Shown here: positions 47,702 through 57,033 of the stretch, piece by piece
Layout of the letters: the number at the start of each line of letters is the position of its first letter
Numbering within the stretch: position 1 is the stretch's first letter
Source of the DNA: Candidatus Nitrotoga sp. SPKER
GTDB taxonomy: Bacteria > Pseudomonadota > Gammaproteobacteria > Burkholderiales > Gallionellaceae
Direction: 5' to 3'
Assembly (NCBI GenBank): GCA_003402285.1
Contig: QFXG01000016.1
Coordinates: forward strand, 62,001 to 126,000
DNA length: 64,000 bases
Notes under the pieces: model-generated
Database searches by the model: none
What the model was told of the DNA's origin: nothing
The model's input: the letters and a program-made list of their open reading frames with translations, nothing else
Translations under genes and position numbers: made by a program

Positions 47702-48451
47702 TCACCCCAACCCCTGCATCGTAGCAACTGCTAGGCACAGATCATCCCATGCTTCTGCTTTTTTTAGCGGGGTGTGCAATAGATAGGCCGGATGGTGAGT
47801 GATGATGAGTGGAATACCTTTTACCAAAGTATGAGTAGGTGAACCACAATAGTGGTGCAATTTCCCACGCATGCCAGACAACGCGGCGCCATACCCTAAT
47901 AATAATGCGGCGGTTTCACCCAAAGCCACGATCAGCTTGGGTTGGATAAGCTGAATCTGGCGTTCCAGGTAAGGCCCGCATTGAGCAATCTCATTGGCTT
48001 CTGGCGTGCGATTACCAGATGGATAGCATTTAACGAAGTTAGTAATATAAACATTGTGACCGCGCTTCAACTTAATTGCAGCCAGCATATTATCAAGCAA
48101 CTTGCCGGATTGCCCCACAAATGGTTCACCTTGAGCATCTTCGTCCATGCCCGGCCATTCGCCGACAAACAGCCAATCTGCCCGCACATCACCCATACCA
48201 AAAACCGTCTGTGTACAACTCGCGCGTAGCTTGCACGCCGTGCAATTTTTCACCAATGCTTGCAACTCAGGCCAGTTGTAACTATCCAGATTCTGCATGT
48301 CTGCTTTTTCCACTACAGACTTGCTGGCTACTTGCTCTGTAGCCGGTTGAACAGTTGCTGTTACTTGCTCAAGTATAGACTGGTCTTGTTCGCGCCGTTG
48401 CCACAGCGGATAGAGATTGAACTCACGTAGTATTGCTTCTTCTCGAATCAC
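47702..48451 (-). CDS. Uracil-DNA glycosylase, family 4
   Basis: A 249-residue family-4 iron-sulfur uracil-DNA glycosylase that removes uracil from DNA. Active-site motif A is FVGEWPGMDEDAQGEPFVG and motif B is ITHHPAYLLHTP. Cluster Cys are probably CTACKLRASC plus the later FVKCYPSGNRTPE and AQCGPYL Cys residues. The N-terminal ~70 residues are a poorly conserved extension. It overlaps rimI by four bases in the tsaB-rimI-udg unit. Confidence 0.93.
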   Translation of the reverse strand: MIREEAILREFNLYPLWQRREQDQSILEQVTATVQPATEQVASKSVVEKADMQNLDSYNWPELQALVKNCTACKLRASCTQTVFGMGDVRADWLFVGEWPGMDEDAQGEPFVGQSGKLLDNMLAAIKLKRGHNVYITNFVKCYPSGNRTPEANEIAQCGPYLERQIQLIQPKLIVALGETAALLLGYGAALSGMRGKLHHYCGSPTHTLVKGIPLIITHHPAYLLHTPLKKAEAWDDLCLAVATMQGLG

Positions 48452-48912
48452 AATAAATATTCCATCACAATTCCGTCTTCACGCGCATTACCTGCTGAAT
48501 AATAGCCAGGGCGCAGACCAATTTGACGAAACCCGACATCACGATATAGTCCCAACGCAGCCGCGTTAGAATGCCGCACTTCCAGCAGCATACGTCGCAT
48601 GTTATAACCGCACGCCATTTCCATGGTTGCGCCTAGCAGCCTACGACCCAGCCCCTTGCGTTGATAGTCGGCGACGATGCTGATATTAAGCAAGTGAACT
48701 TCATCCACTGCAAACATAAAAACAACATAGCCTAATATCTCACCCTCTGCTTCATACACCTTGCATACATAATTACTGTTAAGCGCATCGGTAAAATTCC
48801 CGCTAGACCACGGACTAGCATGCACGCGTTGCTCAATGCACACTATCTCGGCCACGTCTGCTAGATTCATATCACGCAAAACGGTGTGACTATGCAATAA
48901 GGGAAAATTCAT
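48448..48912 (-). CDS. rimI: Ribosomal protein S18 alanine N-acetyltransferase
   Basis: A 154-residue GNAT acetyltransferase. The acetyl-CoA loop is VADYQRKGLGRRLLGATM, preceded by EVHLLNISI and followed by LLEVRHSNAAALGLYRDVGF. RimI acetylates the N-terminus of S18. It overlaps tsaB and the glycosylase gene by four bases each, a conserved arrangement. Confidence 0.94.
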   Translation of the reverse strand: MNFPLLHSHTVLRDMNLADVAEIVCIEQRVHASPWSSGNFTDALNSNYVCKVYEAEGEILGYVVFMFAVDEVHLLNISIVADYQRKGLGRRLLGATMEMACGYNMRRMLLEVRHSNAAALGLYRDVGFRQIGLRPGYYSAGNAREDGIVMEYLL

Positions 48913-49580
48913 CGCTCGCTGGTTTTCAACGCCACCTTGTCGCGTAAATAAAATGGCATGGCTTGCGCCGCATCCATGCCTTGACCAGCAGAAAATAATG
49001 GCGCGGCAAATTCTGCAATGGCGCTGGCCTGTGGCACGGCCTGAATATCGCAGCCAGAAATTTGCTCGGCATAACGATTACCCAATACAGCACCATACAA
49101 GGCGAAACCACTGCCTGTGCCAAACCATCCCGAACCTTGAATCTGCGGAGCTTGTTGCGGCAAACACAAATTCGGCTCGCAAATTGTCACCCATGACCCC
49201 GCCCGTTTTTCATATACTGCATGATAAATCTCGCCCATGCGTGCATCCAGTGCAGCGATCACTTTATCGTGACCAGCAGCTTGCGCTAATGCTTGCAACG
49301 TACACACTCCCACCACCGGCAAATCCGCTCCCAGCGCCAATCCTTGCGTCACCCCACAAGCAATACGCACGCCGGTGAATGAGCCCGGCCCAGCGCCAAA
49401 TGCAATGCCATCTAATTCCGAAATTTTAACGCCCGCTTCATGCAATAAACTATCCAGTATCCCTATCAGCAATTCGGAATGGCGCTGCCCAACCAGTTCG
49501 TAACGATTGGCAACATTGCCATCCTGCCATAGGGCGATGGAGCAATATTCAGTGGACGTTTCTAGCGCCAATATACGCAT
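48909..49580 (-). CDS. tsaB: tRNA t6A threonylcarbamoyltransferase subunit TsaB
   Basis: TsaB is the scaffold subunit that works with TsaD and TsaE to make t6A37 on ANN-decoding tRNAs. The 223-residue ASKHA-fold protein has ILALETSTEYCSIAL, HSELLIGILDSLL, IAFGAGPGSFTGVRIA and ALDARMGEIYHAVY. First gene of tsaB-rimI-udg. Confidence 0.95.
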   Translation of the reverse strand: MRILALETSTEYCSIALWQDGNVANRYELVGQRHSELLIGILDSLLHEAGVKISELDGIAFGAGPGSFTGVRIACGVTQGLALGADLPVVGVCTLQALAQAAGHDKVIAALDARMGEIYHAVYEKRAGSWVTICEPNLCLPQQAPQIQGSGWFGTGSGFALYGAVLGNRYAEQISGCDIQAVPQASAIAEFAAPLFSAGQGMDAAQAMPFYLRDKVALKTSER

Positions 49581-49682
49581 TATTATTAAAAATTAGTCCA
49601 TTGAATGACATGGTTATTCTCATTCCAATTTAATTGGTAAACATTAAAATAATGAAGTGGAATAGTCATAATTTATGTGGAT

Positions 49683-50153
49683 TCAAACTAACAATAGCAC
49701 TACAGCTTGTGCCGCGATACCTTCCCCGCGCCCGCTAAAGCCCAGCTTTTCAGTGGTGGTCGCTTTCACATTTACAGCATTCACCGCCACACCCAAATCA
49801 GCGGCAATATTTTCTACCATGCGCGGAATATGCGGTGCCATCTTGGGTGCTTGTGCAATGATCGTGGCATCCAAATTGCCAATACGGAAACCCGCATTGG
49901 TCACCATACGCGCTACTTCGCGCAATAAAATACGGCTATCAATATTTTTAAACTTTGCATCAGCATCTGAAAAGTGACGCCCGATATCACCCAGTGCTGC
50001 TGCACCCAGCAAGGCATCACAAATGGCATGCAGCAAGACATCAGCATCGGAATGGCCAAGCAGCCCCTTGTCATACAATATCTCCACGCCACCAATAATT
50101 AACTTGCGCCCCTCAACCAATTGATGAACGTCAAAACCCTGTCCGATTCTCAT
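49683..50153 (-). CDS. ispF: 2-C-methyl-D-erythritol 2,4-cyclodiphosphate synthase
   Basis: IspF catalyses a middle step of the MEP isoprenoid pathway. The zinc ligands D8 and H10 are in [12 protein letters not shown], and the third is in [34 protein letters not shown] ends the 156-residue protein. It starts 2 bases after ispD. Confidence 0.97.
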   Translation of the reverse strand: MRIGQGFDVHQLVEGRKLIIGGVEILYDKGLLGHSDADVLLHAICDALLGAAALGDIGRHFSDADAKFKNIDSRILLREVARMVTNAGFRIGNLDATIIAQAPKMAPHIPRMVENIAADLGVAVNAVNVKATTTEKLGFSGRGEGIAAQAVVLLLV

Positions 50154-50155
50154 AT

Positions 50156-50866
50156 TTATTTTCTTTGAGCTAAAAGCAATTCAGCTAACTCAATATCTTG
50201 CGGATAAGTTACCTTGAAATTACTGGAACTGCTTGCAACTAGCTTGGGATGAAACCCAAGCGCCTCTACTGCGGAAGCTTCATCCGTTACATTTGAGGTG
50301 GTTCGCAACGCCTGTAGCAACAGCCCCGTACGGAACATCTGCGGAGTCTGCGCCTGCCATACTCCCTCACGATTCTCGGTATACACAATTCGACATTCAA
50401 CATCCGCACGCTTCAAAGTGTCCGCCACTGGCACAGCAAGAATGCCGCCAACCTCATCATCCCGCACTACTTCAATCAAACGTGCCAACTGCTTATGGCT
50501 TAAACAAGGCCGTGCGGCATCATGCACCAGCAACCAGTCATCAAGTTCAAGTTCTGCGGCCATTAGTCCATTCAGCACACTTTCTGCCCGCGTTGCACCA
50601 CCACAAAATAATGGCTGCAACTTATCTCCGAATAGCGACCAGTCATAACCATTCCAGTATCTGTCATCCGGCGCGAGCACTACAAAAACAGTTTTAACGT
50701 CTAAGCTGGCACACAACGTTAAAAGTGCGTGATAAATCATCGGCTGTCCAGCCAACTGTAGGTATTGTTTTGGTAACTGACTACCCATACGAGAACCGTA
50801 ACCAGCGGCGGGGACAAGTGCGAAAATCTCAGACATTGCTTGCAGAGGAAATACGGACTTATTCAC
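50156..50866 (-). CDS. ispD: 2-C-methyl-D-erythritol 4-phosphate cytidylyltransferase
   Basis: IspD transfers CMP to MEP in the isoprenoid pathway. The nucleotide-binding motif is [19 protein letters not shown], and [15 protein letters not shown] is the family signature. The 236-residue form starts at ATG 50866; MSEIFAL at 50836 is an equally plausible start. Operon with ispF. Confidence 0.96.
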   Translation of the reverse strand: MNKSVFPLQAMSEIFALVPAAGYGSRMGSQLPKQYLQLAGQPMIYHALLTLCASLDVKTVFVVLAPDDRYWNGYDWSLFGDKLQPLFCGGATRAESVLNGLMAAELELDDWLLVHDAARPCLSHKQLARLIEVVRDDEVGGILAVPVADTLKRADVECRIVYTENREGVWQAQTPQMFRTGLLLQALRTTSNVTDEASAVEALGFHPKLVASSSSNFKVTYPQDIELAELLLAQRK

Positions 50867-50939
50867 TTAAATTGTCGCAAGCCCAATATGAACTACGGCA
50901 TCACATGAATTTCTTTCCACCAATGTAAGAATGAACATG

Positions 50940-51330
50940 GTTGCCATCTTTTAAAAACATCCTATCATCTTCATTTCTCGGTATACCTAATTCTTATTAA
51001 ACTGAAATATCCGCTTTCATATCGCCATAAACAGCCATGCAAACTTTTCTGATTGTATCAAAACTTTGATCCTTAACCTCTAAAATACCGTCCTAGAACA
51101 TTACACTGCCAGATATCTAAAAAAACGCCAAAAATAGATTACAAGCATTTTGGGTAATCAAAAATGTACACCTTAAGTGTCAGCTGGTATCGTTTTTTTA
51201 TTACGCGAATTATGTGGCACGCCAAAATTGAAGCGGGAATATTGCGCAGGAGGGGATTAAGTTTGTGCCAGTACAAACGGATTTGCGAGTGGTGAACACT
51301 ACAACATAAAGATAAAGTTCAAAATTAAAA
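50940..51330. other. Intergenic region without genes
   Basis: About 390 AT-rich bases between ispD and the terminator of the EF-hand gene contain no convincing frame or RNA structure. It marks the start of the third accessory patch. Confidence 0.5.
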
Positions 51331-51348
51331 AACCCGCCGAAGCGGGTT
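51331..51348 (-). terminator. Rho-independent terminator of the EF-hand gene
   Basis: AACCCGC-CGAA-GCGGGTT is a 7-bp stem. On the minus strand it is followed by TTTTAATTTT. It lies 12 bases after the stop of the EF-hand gene. Confidence 0.9.
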
Positions 51349-51359
51349 TAGGTTCAACG

Positions 51360-51923
51360 TTAACTACCAGACGGACTACTGGATTTACCCGCAGATCCAG
51401 TGGGATCCATAGCTTCATCGCGGTTTTCAATTTTCAACCTTTCTTGATTCAAAATTTTTCCCGATGCGGCCTTATCTTTCCCTGGATTTCCTGTCTCCCT
51501 ATAACTACCTTGATTGTTCGAAGCCCCGCTTTTAGTGCGTTCACTCTGTGAACGGTCACTGTCACCATGCCTAACACTTTGATGGTCTCTATCACCACTC
51601 ATGTCAGTGGATCGTTCCATGCCTTTGGGATCTTTTCCCTCATCATCCATTTTATTTCTTACACTTCCGCTGCCATCCATAGTTTTATGCGCGGCCTTCA
51701 TTTCCGGCCCCGATATTTGTCCATCATTATTAAGATCCATTTCTTGAAATTTCTTTTCGCGGAAACTATTAGACTCTTCTCTGGTAATCATGCCATCAGA
51801 ATTGGTATCCATAGCTTTAAACATATTTTCTTGCATTTTTCCTTTTGATGAATCCGCCTGAGCTATAGCCGGACTTAATACGAAACATGATGTGATAACG
51901 AGAGACATAAAAGTTTTTTTCAT
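51360..51923 (-). CDS. Exported EF-hand calcium-binding protein
   Basis: A 187-residue protein starting at ATG 51923 with GGAG upstream. Residues 1-23 form a signal peptide ending AIAQA. Two canonical EF-hand loops follow: D39 to E50 (DTNSDGMITREE) and D63 to E74 (DLNNDGQISGPE). The remaining ~110 residues are a highly polar Ser/Asp/Gly/Lys tail that is probably disordered. It should bind calcium in the periplasm or outside the cell. The role is unknown. A strong terminator follows. Confidence 0.85.
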   Translation of the reverse strand: MKKTFMSLVITSCFVLSPAIAQADSSKGKMQENMFKAMDTNSDGMITREESNSFREKKFQEMDLNNDGQISGPEMKAAHKTMDGSGSVRNKMDDEGKDPKGMERSTDMSGDRDHQSVRHGDSDRSQSERTKSGASNNQGSYRETGNPGKDKAASGKILNQERLKIENRDEAMDPTGSAGKSSSPSGS

Positions 51924-52212
51924 TTGTAACTCCATTTAAAAGTTTTACGGAAGATTTCTTAAATTGACATTACTGAAGTGTGTCGCTTTCGAGAGTTGTA
52001 TCCGAATAGTTATTGGCTAACTCTGAAACAAGAATAACAAGTGATGTTTTAATGGTCTGTGCATTACCGAACGGACGCCCCTAACATATTTAACTATCAT
52101 GCAAACGCTTCCCGCTATTTGCTATAAGGGTACAGATATTTTTATGAACTTATTTGTATCTGAAAAATCTTCGGACGCGCACTTAGCGGGGGCTTCATGT
52201 AGCTCTCCTCTT

Positions 52213-52242
52213 GCCTTCATTCATCCCGATGAAGGCTTTTTT
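52213..52242 (+). terminator. Strong plus-strand terminator with no obvious gene
   Basis: GCCTTCAT and ATGAAGGC pair around an 8-base loop and are followed by six T. No recognisable plus-strand gene precedes it. The weak frame at 52099-52290 runs straight through the hairpin and is unlikely to be coding. It may end a small RNA transcribed from 51950-52212. Confidence 0.8.
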
Positions 52243-52358
52243 CTGTGTGTTCAACAACCCTTAAATGATTCGAGGAAGGCTAAGATTTAAGAACTCAAAG
52301 TAGTGAAAGATTCCCGTAACATCACAGGTTTCATTTAGGACAACCGTAGCAGTTATCG

Positions 52359-52631
52359 TCAATTCGCTAAATTAATAATACTCTCTACCTCATCTGGGCT
52401 GATATTAAAGTAATTAGAAAGCCGTCTAACAAGGTGTCTGTGCCTGGAGTACCAATAGTTCTTGTAATCAAAAATAGTAACTCCAACAAATTTATGCGTT
52501 TTATAGTCATAACGTAGTACTAACCCCGCCTCATCTTCTAAACTTTTAGTAGGGATACCATGTGCGTAAGATAAATGCATCACATCAGTTAAATCGTCAT
52601 ATGACATTTTAATGTGTAAGTTAGGCCTCAT
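52359..52631 (-). CDS. DUF2283 family protein
   Basis: A 90-residue protein with the DUF2283 pattern: IKMSYDDLTDVMHLSYAHG, then LEDEAGLVLRYD and FVGVTIFDYKNY. The family is small, common in accessory regions and of unknown function, often near toxin-antitoxin genes. The last third is an extra helical segment. Confidence 0.7.
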   Translation of the reverse strand: MRPNLHIKMSYDDLTDVMHLSYAHGIPTKSLEDEAGLVLRYDYKTHKFVGVTIFDYKNYWYSRHRHLVRRLSNYFNISPDEVESIINLAN

Positions 52632-53227
52632 TGGTTTGTAATCAGAATATTTGAACGAATAATACAGGTCAAAGATCGTTTTTCTTAACTATAAGCACAA
52701 TAAAAAAGATGATGCATACGACTCAGTTGAACTGCTTTCAGAGACTGTAGCCCTCCATTGAAGCATGATAGAACTATAGAAAAGTGGGGTAGTAAATGTC
52801 TAGCGGGTGTTAAGCTAAAAACCGGTGCCTTACTTTACACACATCCTCGAATTGGAAAGTTTTTTCAGGTTATCACGAGAGGTCAAACGCCTCACAACAA
52901 AAGTTTTCAACCCACAAACCCATAGAACCTGGCTGAAAATCTATAGAGATCAAATGATTCACTGGGCTAACTTAGTTGACAAATTTATCAAGAGTCCGAA
53001 TATCTGTTCCCAAGGGGGTTCTCGACAATTTACAAAGTGACGTTCTCCGATTACGCCAATGTGATTTATCGAACAGACCTTGCTTATCTATGCATTTAAG
53101 CTGTGACCGTTGTCTGCTACTTGCTATAGAGTGTTGTTGATCAGCTAACTTACAACATTTGGAGTCTCTTCTGGCGCGCATCTAGCAGAAAACATTTCAA
53201 AATTTAATTTTAATATGAATGCTTATT
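52632..53227. other. Gene-poor stretch of about 600 bp
   Basis: A plus-strand frame at 52825-53040 and a minus-strand frame at 52972-53181 overlap, but neither has a ribosome binding site or a family match. Some peptides (LKTGALLYTHPRIGKFF) look like gene remains, without enough to identify a source. Confidence 0.4.
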
Positions 53228-53566
53228 ATGTCTACTAATATTAATACTCAGAGTGATGAATCCATCACGACCGTTGCCAGCAAGACTGAACATGCCGTTA
53301 ACAAAAAGCCCAGCATTACAAAGAATGCGGTGATTAACGCCTTTAATGGTTTACATTTTAATCATGCGCAATGGGGATTGTATTTAGCAGATCCACCTGA
53401 ATGGCTAAAAGTGTGCCGGGTAGATAAGGGCTATAAAAAGATTCCCGCCACATGGGATCCAGTGTGTATTGGTAAAGCACTTTTAACAAAAGGTGTCCCC
53501 ATGAGTAAACTTGATGAAGTATTTATCCGCTTGAAAGATTGGACTACAAAGTGGAATGCAGCTTGA
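53228..53566 (+). CDS. Hypothetical protein
   Basis: A 112-residue protein from ATG 53228. The first ~35 residues are polar and Thr/Ser-rich. The rest reads as a compact helical domain with several Trp (HAQWGLYLADPPEWLKVC, IPATWDPVCIGKALLTKGVP, FIRLKDWTTKWNAA). Composition and sharp boundaries support a real gene, but I do not recognise the family. Confidence 0.55.
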   Translation: MSTNINTQSDESITTVASKTEHAVNKKPSITKNAVINAFNGLHFNHAQWGLYLADPPEWLKVCRVDKGYKKIPATWDPVCIGKALLTKGVPMSKLDEVFIRLKDWTTKWNAA

Positions 53567-53599
53567 AATTAATTTATTTATTAATGCAAGGTTGTTTGT

Positions 53600-53753
53600 A
53601 TCGCTGAGTTCAAAATCGGCGATGTAGTATATTAATTCTGGTAAACCACGGATGATAGCTCACCATGTTGATATCAAAGACGGGACATTAATGACGTGTA
53701 AATGATTTATAGATGAAAATTTAGTAAAAGCAAATTTTACAATCCAAGTTTGA
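53600..53753 (+). pseudogene. DUF2158 (YodC-like) pseudogene
   Basis: The frame AEFKIGDVVY is followed, after restoring one missing base near 53632, by NSGKPRMIAHHVDIKDGT and LMTCK. A TGA at 53703-53705 stands where relatives have Trp, and FIDENLVKANFTIQV ends the frame. This fits the small DUF2158 family (FKVGDxVxLKSGGPxMTV ... CxWF). One deletion and one nonsense change have killed it. No standard annotation would call this. Confidence 0.7.
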
Positions 53754-53999
53754 AATTGTAGCTACCAGCCTAAAGATAGAGGAGTTTGAATCTCTATAAC
53801 TTGTCATTCTCAAAACCCTATACTTACTTTTTTATTTGCGCGTGCAATTGACGAAAACGGTTTTTCAACTCACACATCTATTGCTCAAGTTTTTGCTTGC
53901 AAGCCAATAAAGACGGACTTTTTTATCTGTTTTTAAAAAGCTCGTATGAGCTATAATTGCCGCTAGCGTTCGTAAAAAGCGATTGCCAAAGGAGATATT

Positions 54000-54344
54000 A
54001 TGAGCAATTATTTTAACTATAAAGGTTACTCTGGATCGTATAGAGCAAGTTTAGACGATGATTGCATGCAGGGACATATTTTATACATCGAAGATTTAAT
54101 TACCTATGAGGCAACAAGCTATTCATTGCTGGAATCTTCCTTTAGAAAAGCTGTAGATGACTATTTGCAGCATTGTGAGGAAATAGGTAAGCAGGCAGAA
54201 AAACCTTATAGCGGCTCTATTAACATTCAAATTGGCACTCATCTGCATAGATTGGCGGCTGAATATGCCAACATAAAAAACATCAGCCTTAATGAACTGG
54301 TTCGAAGTGCGTTGGAAAAAGAAATAAAACTAGCTCAAGTTTAA
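54000..54344 (+). CDS. hicB: HicB-family antitoxin, orphan
   Basis: A 114-residue protein with AAGGAGATATT before the ATG. The N-terminus is the partly decayed-RNase-H fold of HicB (GSYRASLDDDCMQGHILYI, then ESSFRKAVDDYLQHCEEIGK). The C-terminus is a ribbon-helix-helix domain (INIQIGTHLHRLAAEYA, LNELVRSALEKEI). HicB binds and neutralises the HicA RNase and represses its own operon. No hicA frame is found upstream or downstream, so it is an orphan or works with a distant partner. Confidence 0.85.
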   Translation: MSNYFNYKGYSGSYRASLDDDCMQGHILYIEDLITYEATSYSLLESSFRKAVDDYLQHCEEIGKQAEKPYSGSINIQIGTHLHRLAAEYANIKNISLNELVRSALEKEIKLAQV

Positions 54345-54436
54345 AATAGGGAACTCATCAGTCATCATAGAGAATGGCAGGAATGAAGGTGGAGTTGTCA
54401 CAAGCTTAATTTTAGTACTTAAAGAATGTTATTACA

Positions 54437-55249
54437 TGAACTAGTCTCAATCTGATCTGAAAATGTACTTGTAAAAGCGAGCGTTACCGAGTTTGATATG
54501 GGTATCAAATCCGTCATCAAACTTAAAGAAAGGTAACGCTCATCTTTCATACTAGCAACCCAATCATTAAACATAAAGCAGGATTGCTCAATCTTGCTTC
54601 AGAACTTCAAAACATCTCTAAAGCCTGCAAGATTATGGGCGTATCGAGAGACACGTTTTATCGTTATAAAGAACTCGTTGAAACTGATGGTTTAGAAGGA
54701 CTCATCAATCACAAACGCCGAGTCCCTAATCTTAAAAACCGTGTTGACGACGACACAGAACAAACTGTCATCGGTTATGCAGTAGATTTTCCTGCGCATG
54801 GTCAGCACCCTACCCGTAATGAATTAAGTAAACGCGGTGTATTTGTTTCAGACAGTGGCGCCTCTATTTGCGCTGCGGCACAAGCTTGAGAATTTCCAAG
54901 GCCGCTTAAGCGCACTGGAGGCCAAAGTTGCTAATGCGGGTTGCTTAACGATGCGCAAATTGCCGCACTTGAACGCAAGCATAAGGACGATGTCGCCTGA
55001 GTAAAATTGAAACGGCTTATTCCGACTACCTGGGTGCGCAAGACACTTTCTACGTAGGCAATCTATAAAAGTCCTAAGCCGCATTTACCAAATGAAAGAA
55101 CTCATCAGGGCAAAGTTGTGAGGGCAGAACGCCGTTTGAAACTTTACTTAGTGGAAACTGATTTAAGATGGAAAAAAACCTAAACCAAATTTAATCTGAC
55201 AGATACCCCAAAAATTAGGTAACTGTCAGATCAGGTCTAAGCTAGTACA
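54437..55249 (+). mobile_element. Decayed IS481-family insertion sequence
   Basis: The left end (54437 on, ACTAGTCTCAATCTGATCTGA) and the right end (to 55249, tip GCTAGTACA) are imperfect inverted repeats. Between them is a transposase pseudogene of only about 600 bp, well short of a full IS481 element, so the middle is deleted. The right end is the reference for the two end copies around the tyrosinase cluster. Confidence 0.8.
54584..55190 (+). pseudogene. IS481-family transposase pseudogene
   Basis: The first frame (54584 on) has the IS481 helix-turn-helix: LNLASELQNISKACKIMGVS, DTFYRYKELV and LKNRVDDDTE. Near 54860 the frame shifts; LRHKLENFQGRLSALEAKVA and AQIAALERKHKDDVA continue in other frames. 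After DTFYVGNL (about 55050) the catalytic core with DDE residues is deleted. The sequence resumes with ERTHQGKVV, the C-terminus of the family. It cannot encode an active enzyme. Confidence 0.85.
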
Positions 55250-55352
55250 TCATCAAAGGATTTCAAATCAATCAGCAAATGCCGAGTACGTCAGTTTGGG
55301 CATCAATCAATGGCTTCCTGAAAAGCCTACATAGAGAAAAACAGATTGATGT

Positions 55353-55433
55353 AAAAAAGGCCTGTACCGCTGCAAGCCTTATGGATACTGGTGCTGCTTG
55401 TCGGATTCGAACTGACGACCTACCGCTTACAAG
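55353..55433. repeat. attL: 81-bp direct repeat derived from tRNA-Thr 3' end
   Basis: This matches 62830-62910 at 79 of 81 bases; the two differences are at about 55365 and 55395. It contains the 3' half of tRNA-Thr from the anticodon loop to CCA, plus its terminator hairpin (55357-55380). It marks the outer boundary of the element whose other boundary is inside the intact tRNA-Thr gene. Confidence 0.93.
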
Positions 55434-55602
55434 TCCGAGAAAGCATGTATTTCCCTGTGTTGATTTCCATTCTTAAAAAACATGTAATCCATATAAAACA
55501 ATAAATTGTTAGTAGACATCCTGTTTATTGTGTTGATAAGTATTCCGACATATACTGCAACTGTGGTTACAAAATGGTTACAACTTTTCAGCGGGCGATA
55601 CC

Positions 55603-56994
55603 GTGGCAAAGGTCAAAAAGATAATTAAAGCGGAAAAGGTGAAACTGACAGCCGGGCGCATTGCAGGCTTTGAATGCCCCAGAGATAAGCCTCAAACCTT
55701 TCTTTGGAGCAGTGACTTGTTAGGGCTGGCAGTGCGCGCCTATCCATCCGGTGCAAAGTCATTCATATTTCAAGCCAAGGTTAAGGGGCAAACGATGCGC
55801 CTGACCATTGGTGACGTTAAGGCGTGGGGTATTGCAAAGGCCGAAGCCGAAGCCCGCCGCCTACAAATCCTGATAGACAACGGCAAAGACCCGCGCCAGG
55901 TGATGGCTGATGCAATCATTGCCCAGGAAACAGAAGCCGCCGCTCAACGTGAGCAGGAAGCCCGCGAAATAGTAACAGTGGCCGAAGCATGGCAAGTCTA
56001 TGTTGCCGAACGTAGCGCCGCCAAGATAGACGGAAAACCAGTATGGGGGGAAAGACACAAAGCGCACCATGCCTATTTTGTGCAAGCTGGTGGTGTCAAG
56101 CGTAAACGTGGAACCCGCCCCGGCGAATCGAAAAAGACCCGCCCCGGCGTCTTGGTTCCATTGATGAACATGCGCCTTACTGCCCTGGACGCCGATGCCT
56201 TGGCTGCATGGTTAGACAAGGAAACCAAACAAGCCCCTACAACTGCCGCTCAAGCCTTCCGCGCACTTCGTGCCTTCCTGACATGGTGTACCAAACATAA
56301 AACCTACAGTGGCGCCGTTAACGCTGGTGCATGTCAGTCCGAAGACGTGAAAAATAAAGTACCTTCACCGAAAATCAAAAAAGATGACAGCCTACGCAAA
56401 GCACAGATTAAGCCATGGTTTGAAACCGTGAAAAAAATTGGTAATCCAGTAATCGCCGCCTATTTACAAGGCTTGCTACTGACAGGCGCAAGGCGTAACG
56501 AACTGGCTACGTTACGTTGGCAAGACGTGGATTTTCAATGGAAGAGTTTGACCATTCACGACAAGGTGGAAGGGGAGCGCACCATACCGCTAACCCCTTA
56601 TCTGGAACATTTAATAGCCGCCCTGCCCCGCCGTAATGAGTTTGTTTTCAGTAGCCCTACCGCTGCATCAGGAAGGATTGAAGAGCCGCGTATTCAGCAC
56701 GTCAAGGCACTGACAGCCGCCGCACTTCCCGCGCTTTCCCTACATGGTTTACGTCGCTCCTTTGGCACGTTGTCCGAATGGGTGGAAGTTCCTGCCGGTA
56801 TTGTTGCGCAGATAATGGGGCATAAACCCAGCGCGATAGCTGAAAAGCATTACATACAGCGGGAACTTGATTTACTGCACATGTGGCACGTCAAAATAGA
56901 GAAATGGATATTGGAACAGGCAGAAATTGAATTTGAGAGGGGGCAAATAGGTTTGCACGTGGTGGAGCAGGGAAATAAACGCAACTACAAATAA
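55603..56994 (+). CDS. Tyrosine-type integrase of the tRNA-Thr element
   Basis: A 463-residue integrase with a GTG start at 55603. An N-terminal DUF4102-like arm-binding domain (LRLTIGDVKAWGIAKAEAEA-like region) precedes a core-binding region and the catalytic domain. The catalytic residues are visible in LLTGARRNELATLRWQDV, SLHGLRRSFGTL, IMGHKP and the Tyr in EKHYIQ. It lies 170 bases inside attL, at the end away from the intact tRNA gene. It is unrelated at close range to the integrase at 11418-12611. Confidence 0.93.
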   Translation: MAKVKKIIKAEKVKLTAGRIAGFECPRDKPQTFLWSSDLLGLAVRAYPSGAKSFIFQAKVKGQTMRLTIGDVKAWGIAKAEAEARRLQILIDNGKDPRQVMADAIIAQETEAAAQREQEAREIVTVAEAWQVYVAERSAAKIDGKPVWGERHKAHHAYFVQAGGVKRKRGTRPGESKKTRPGVLVPLMNMRLTALDADALAAWLDKETKQAPTTAAQAFRALRAFLTWCTKHKTYSGAVNAGACQSEDVKNKVPSPKIKKDDSLRKAQIKPWFETVKKIGNPVIAAYLQGLLLTGARRNELATLRWQDVDFQWKSLTIHDKVEGERTIPLTPYLEHLIAALPRRNEFVFSSPTAASGRIEEPRIQHVKALTAAALPALSLHGLRRSFGTLSEWVEVPAGIVAQIMGHKPSAIAEKHYIQRELDLLHMWHVKIEKWILEQAEIEFERGQIGLHVVEQGNKRNYK

Positions 56995-57033
56995 TACTTG
57001 ACTGCCGAAATAAACATAACTACATTAAATATC

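Noticed and set aside
52099-52290. 63-residue plus-strand frame
   Set aside because: It reads straight through a strong terminator hairpin and has no protein-like features.
52825-53040. 71-residue plus-strand frame with several Trp and Lys
   Set aside because: No ribosome binding site, an overlapping minus-strand frame, and no recognisable family.
55279-55476. 65-residue plus-strand frame across attL
   Set aside because: It is a translation through the duplicated tRNA 3' end and terminator.
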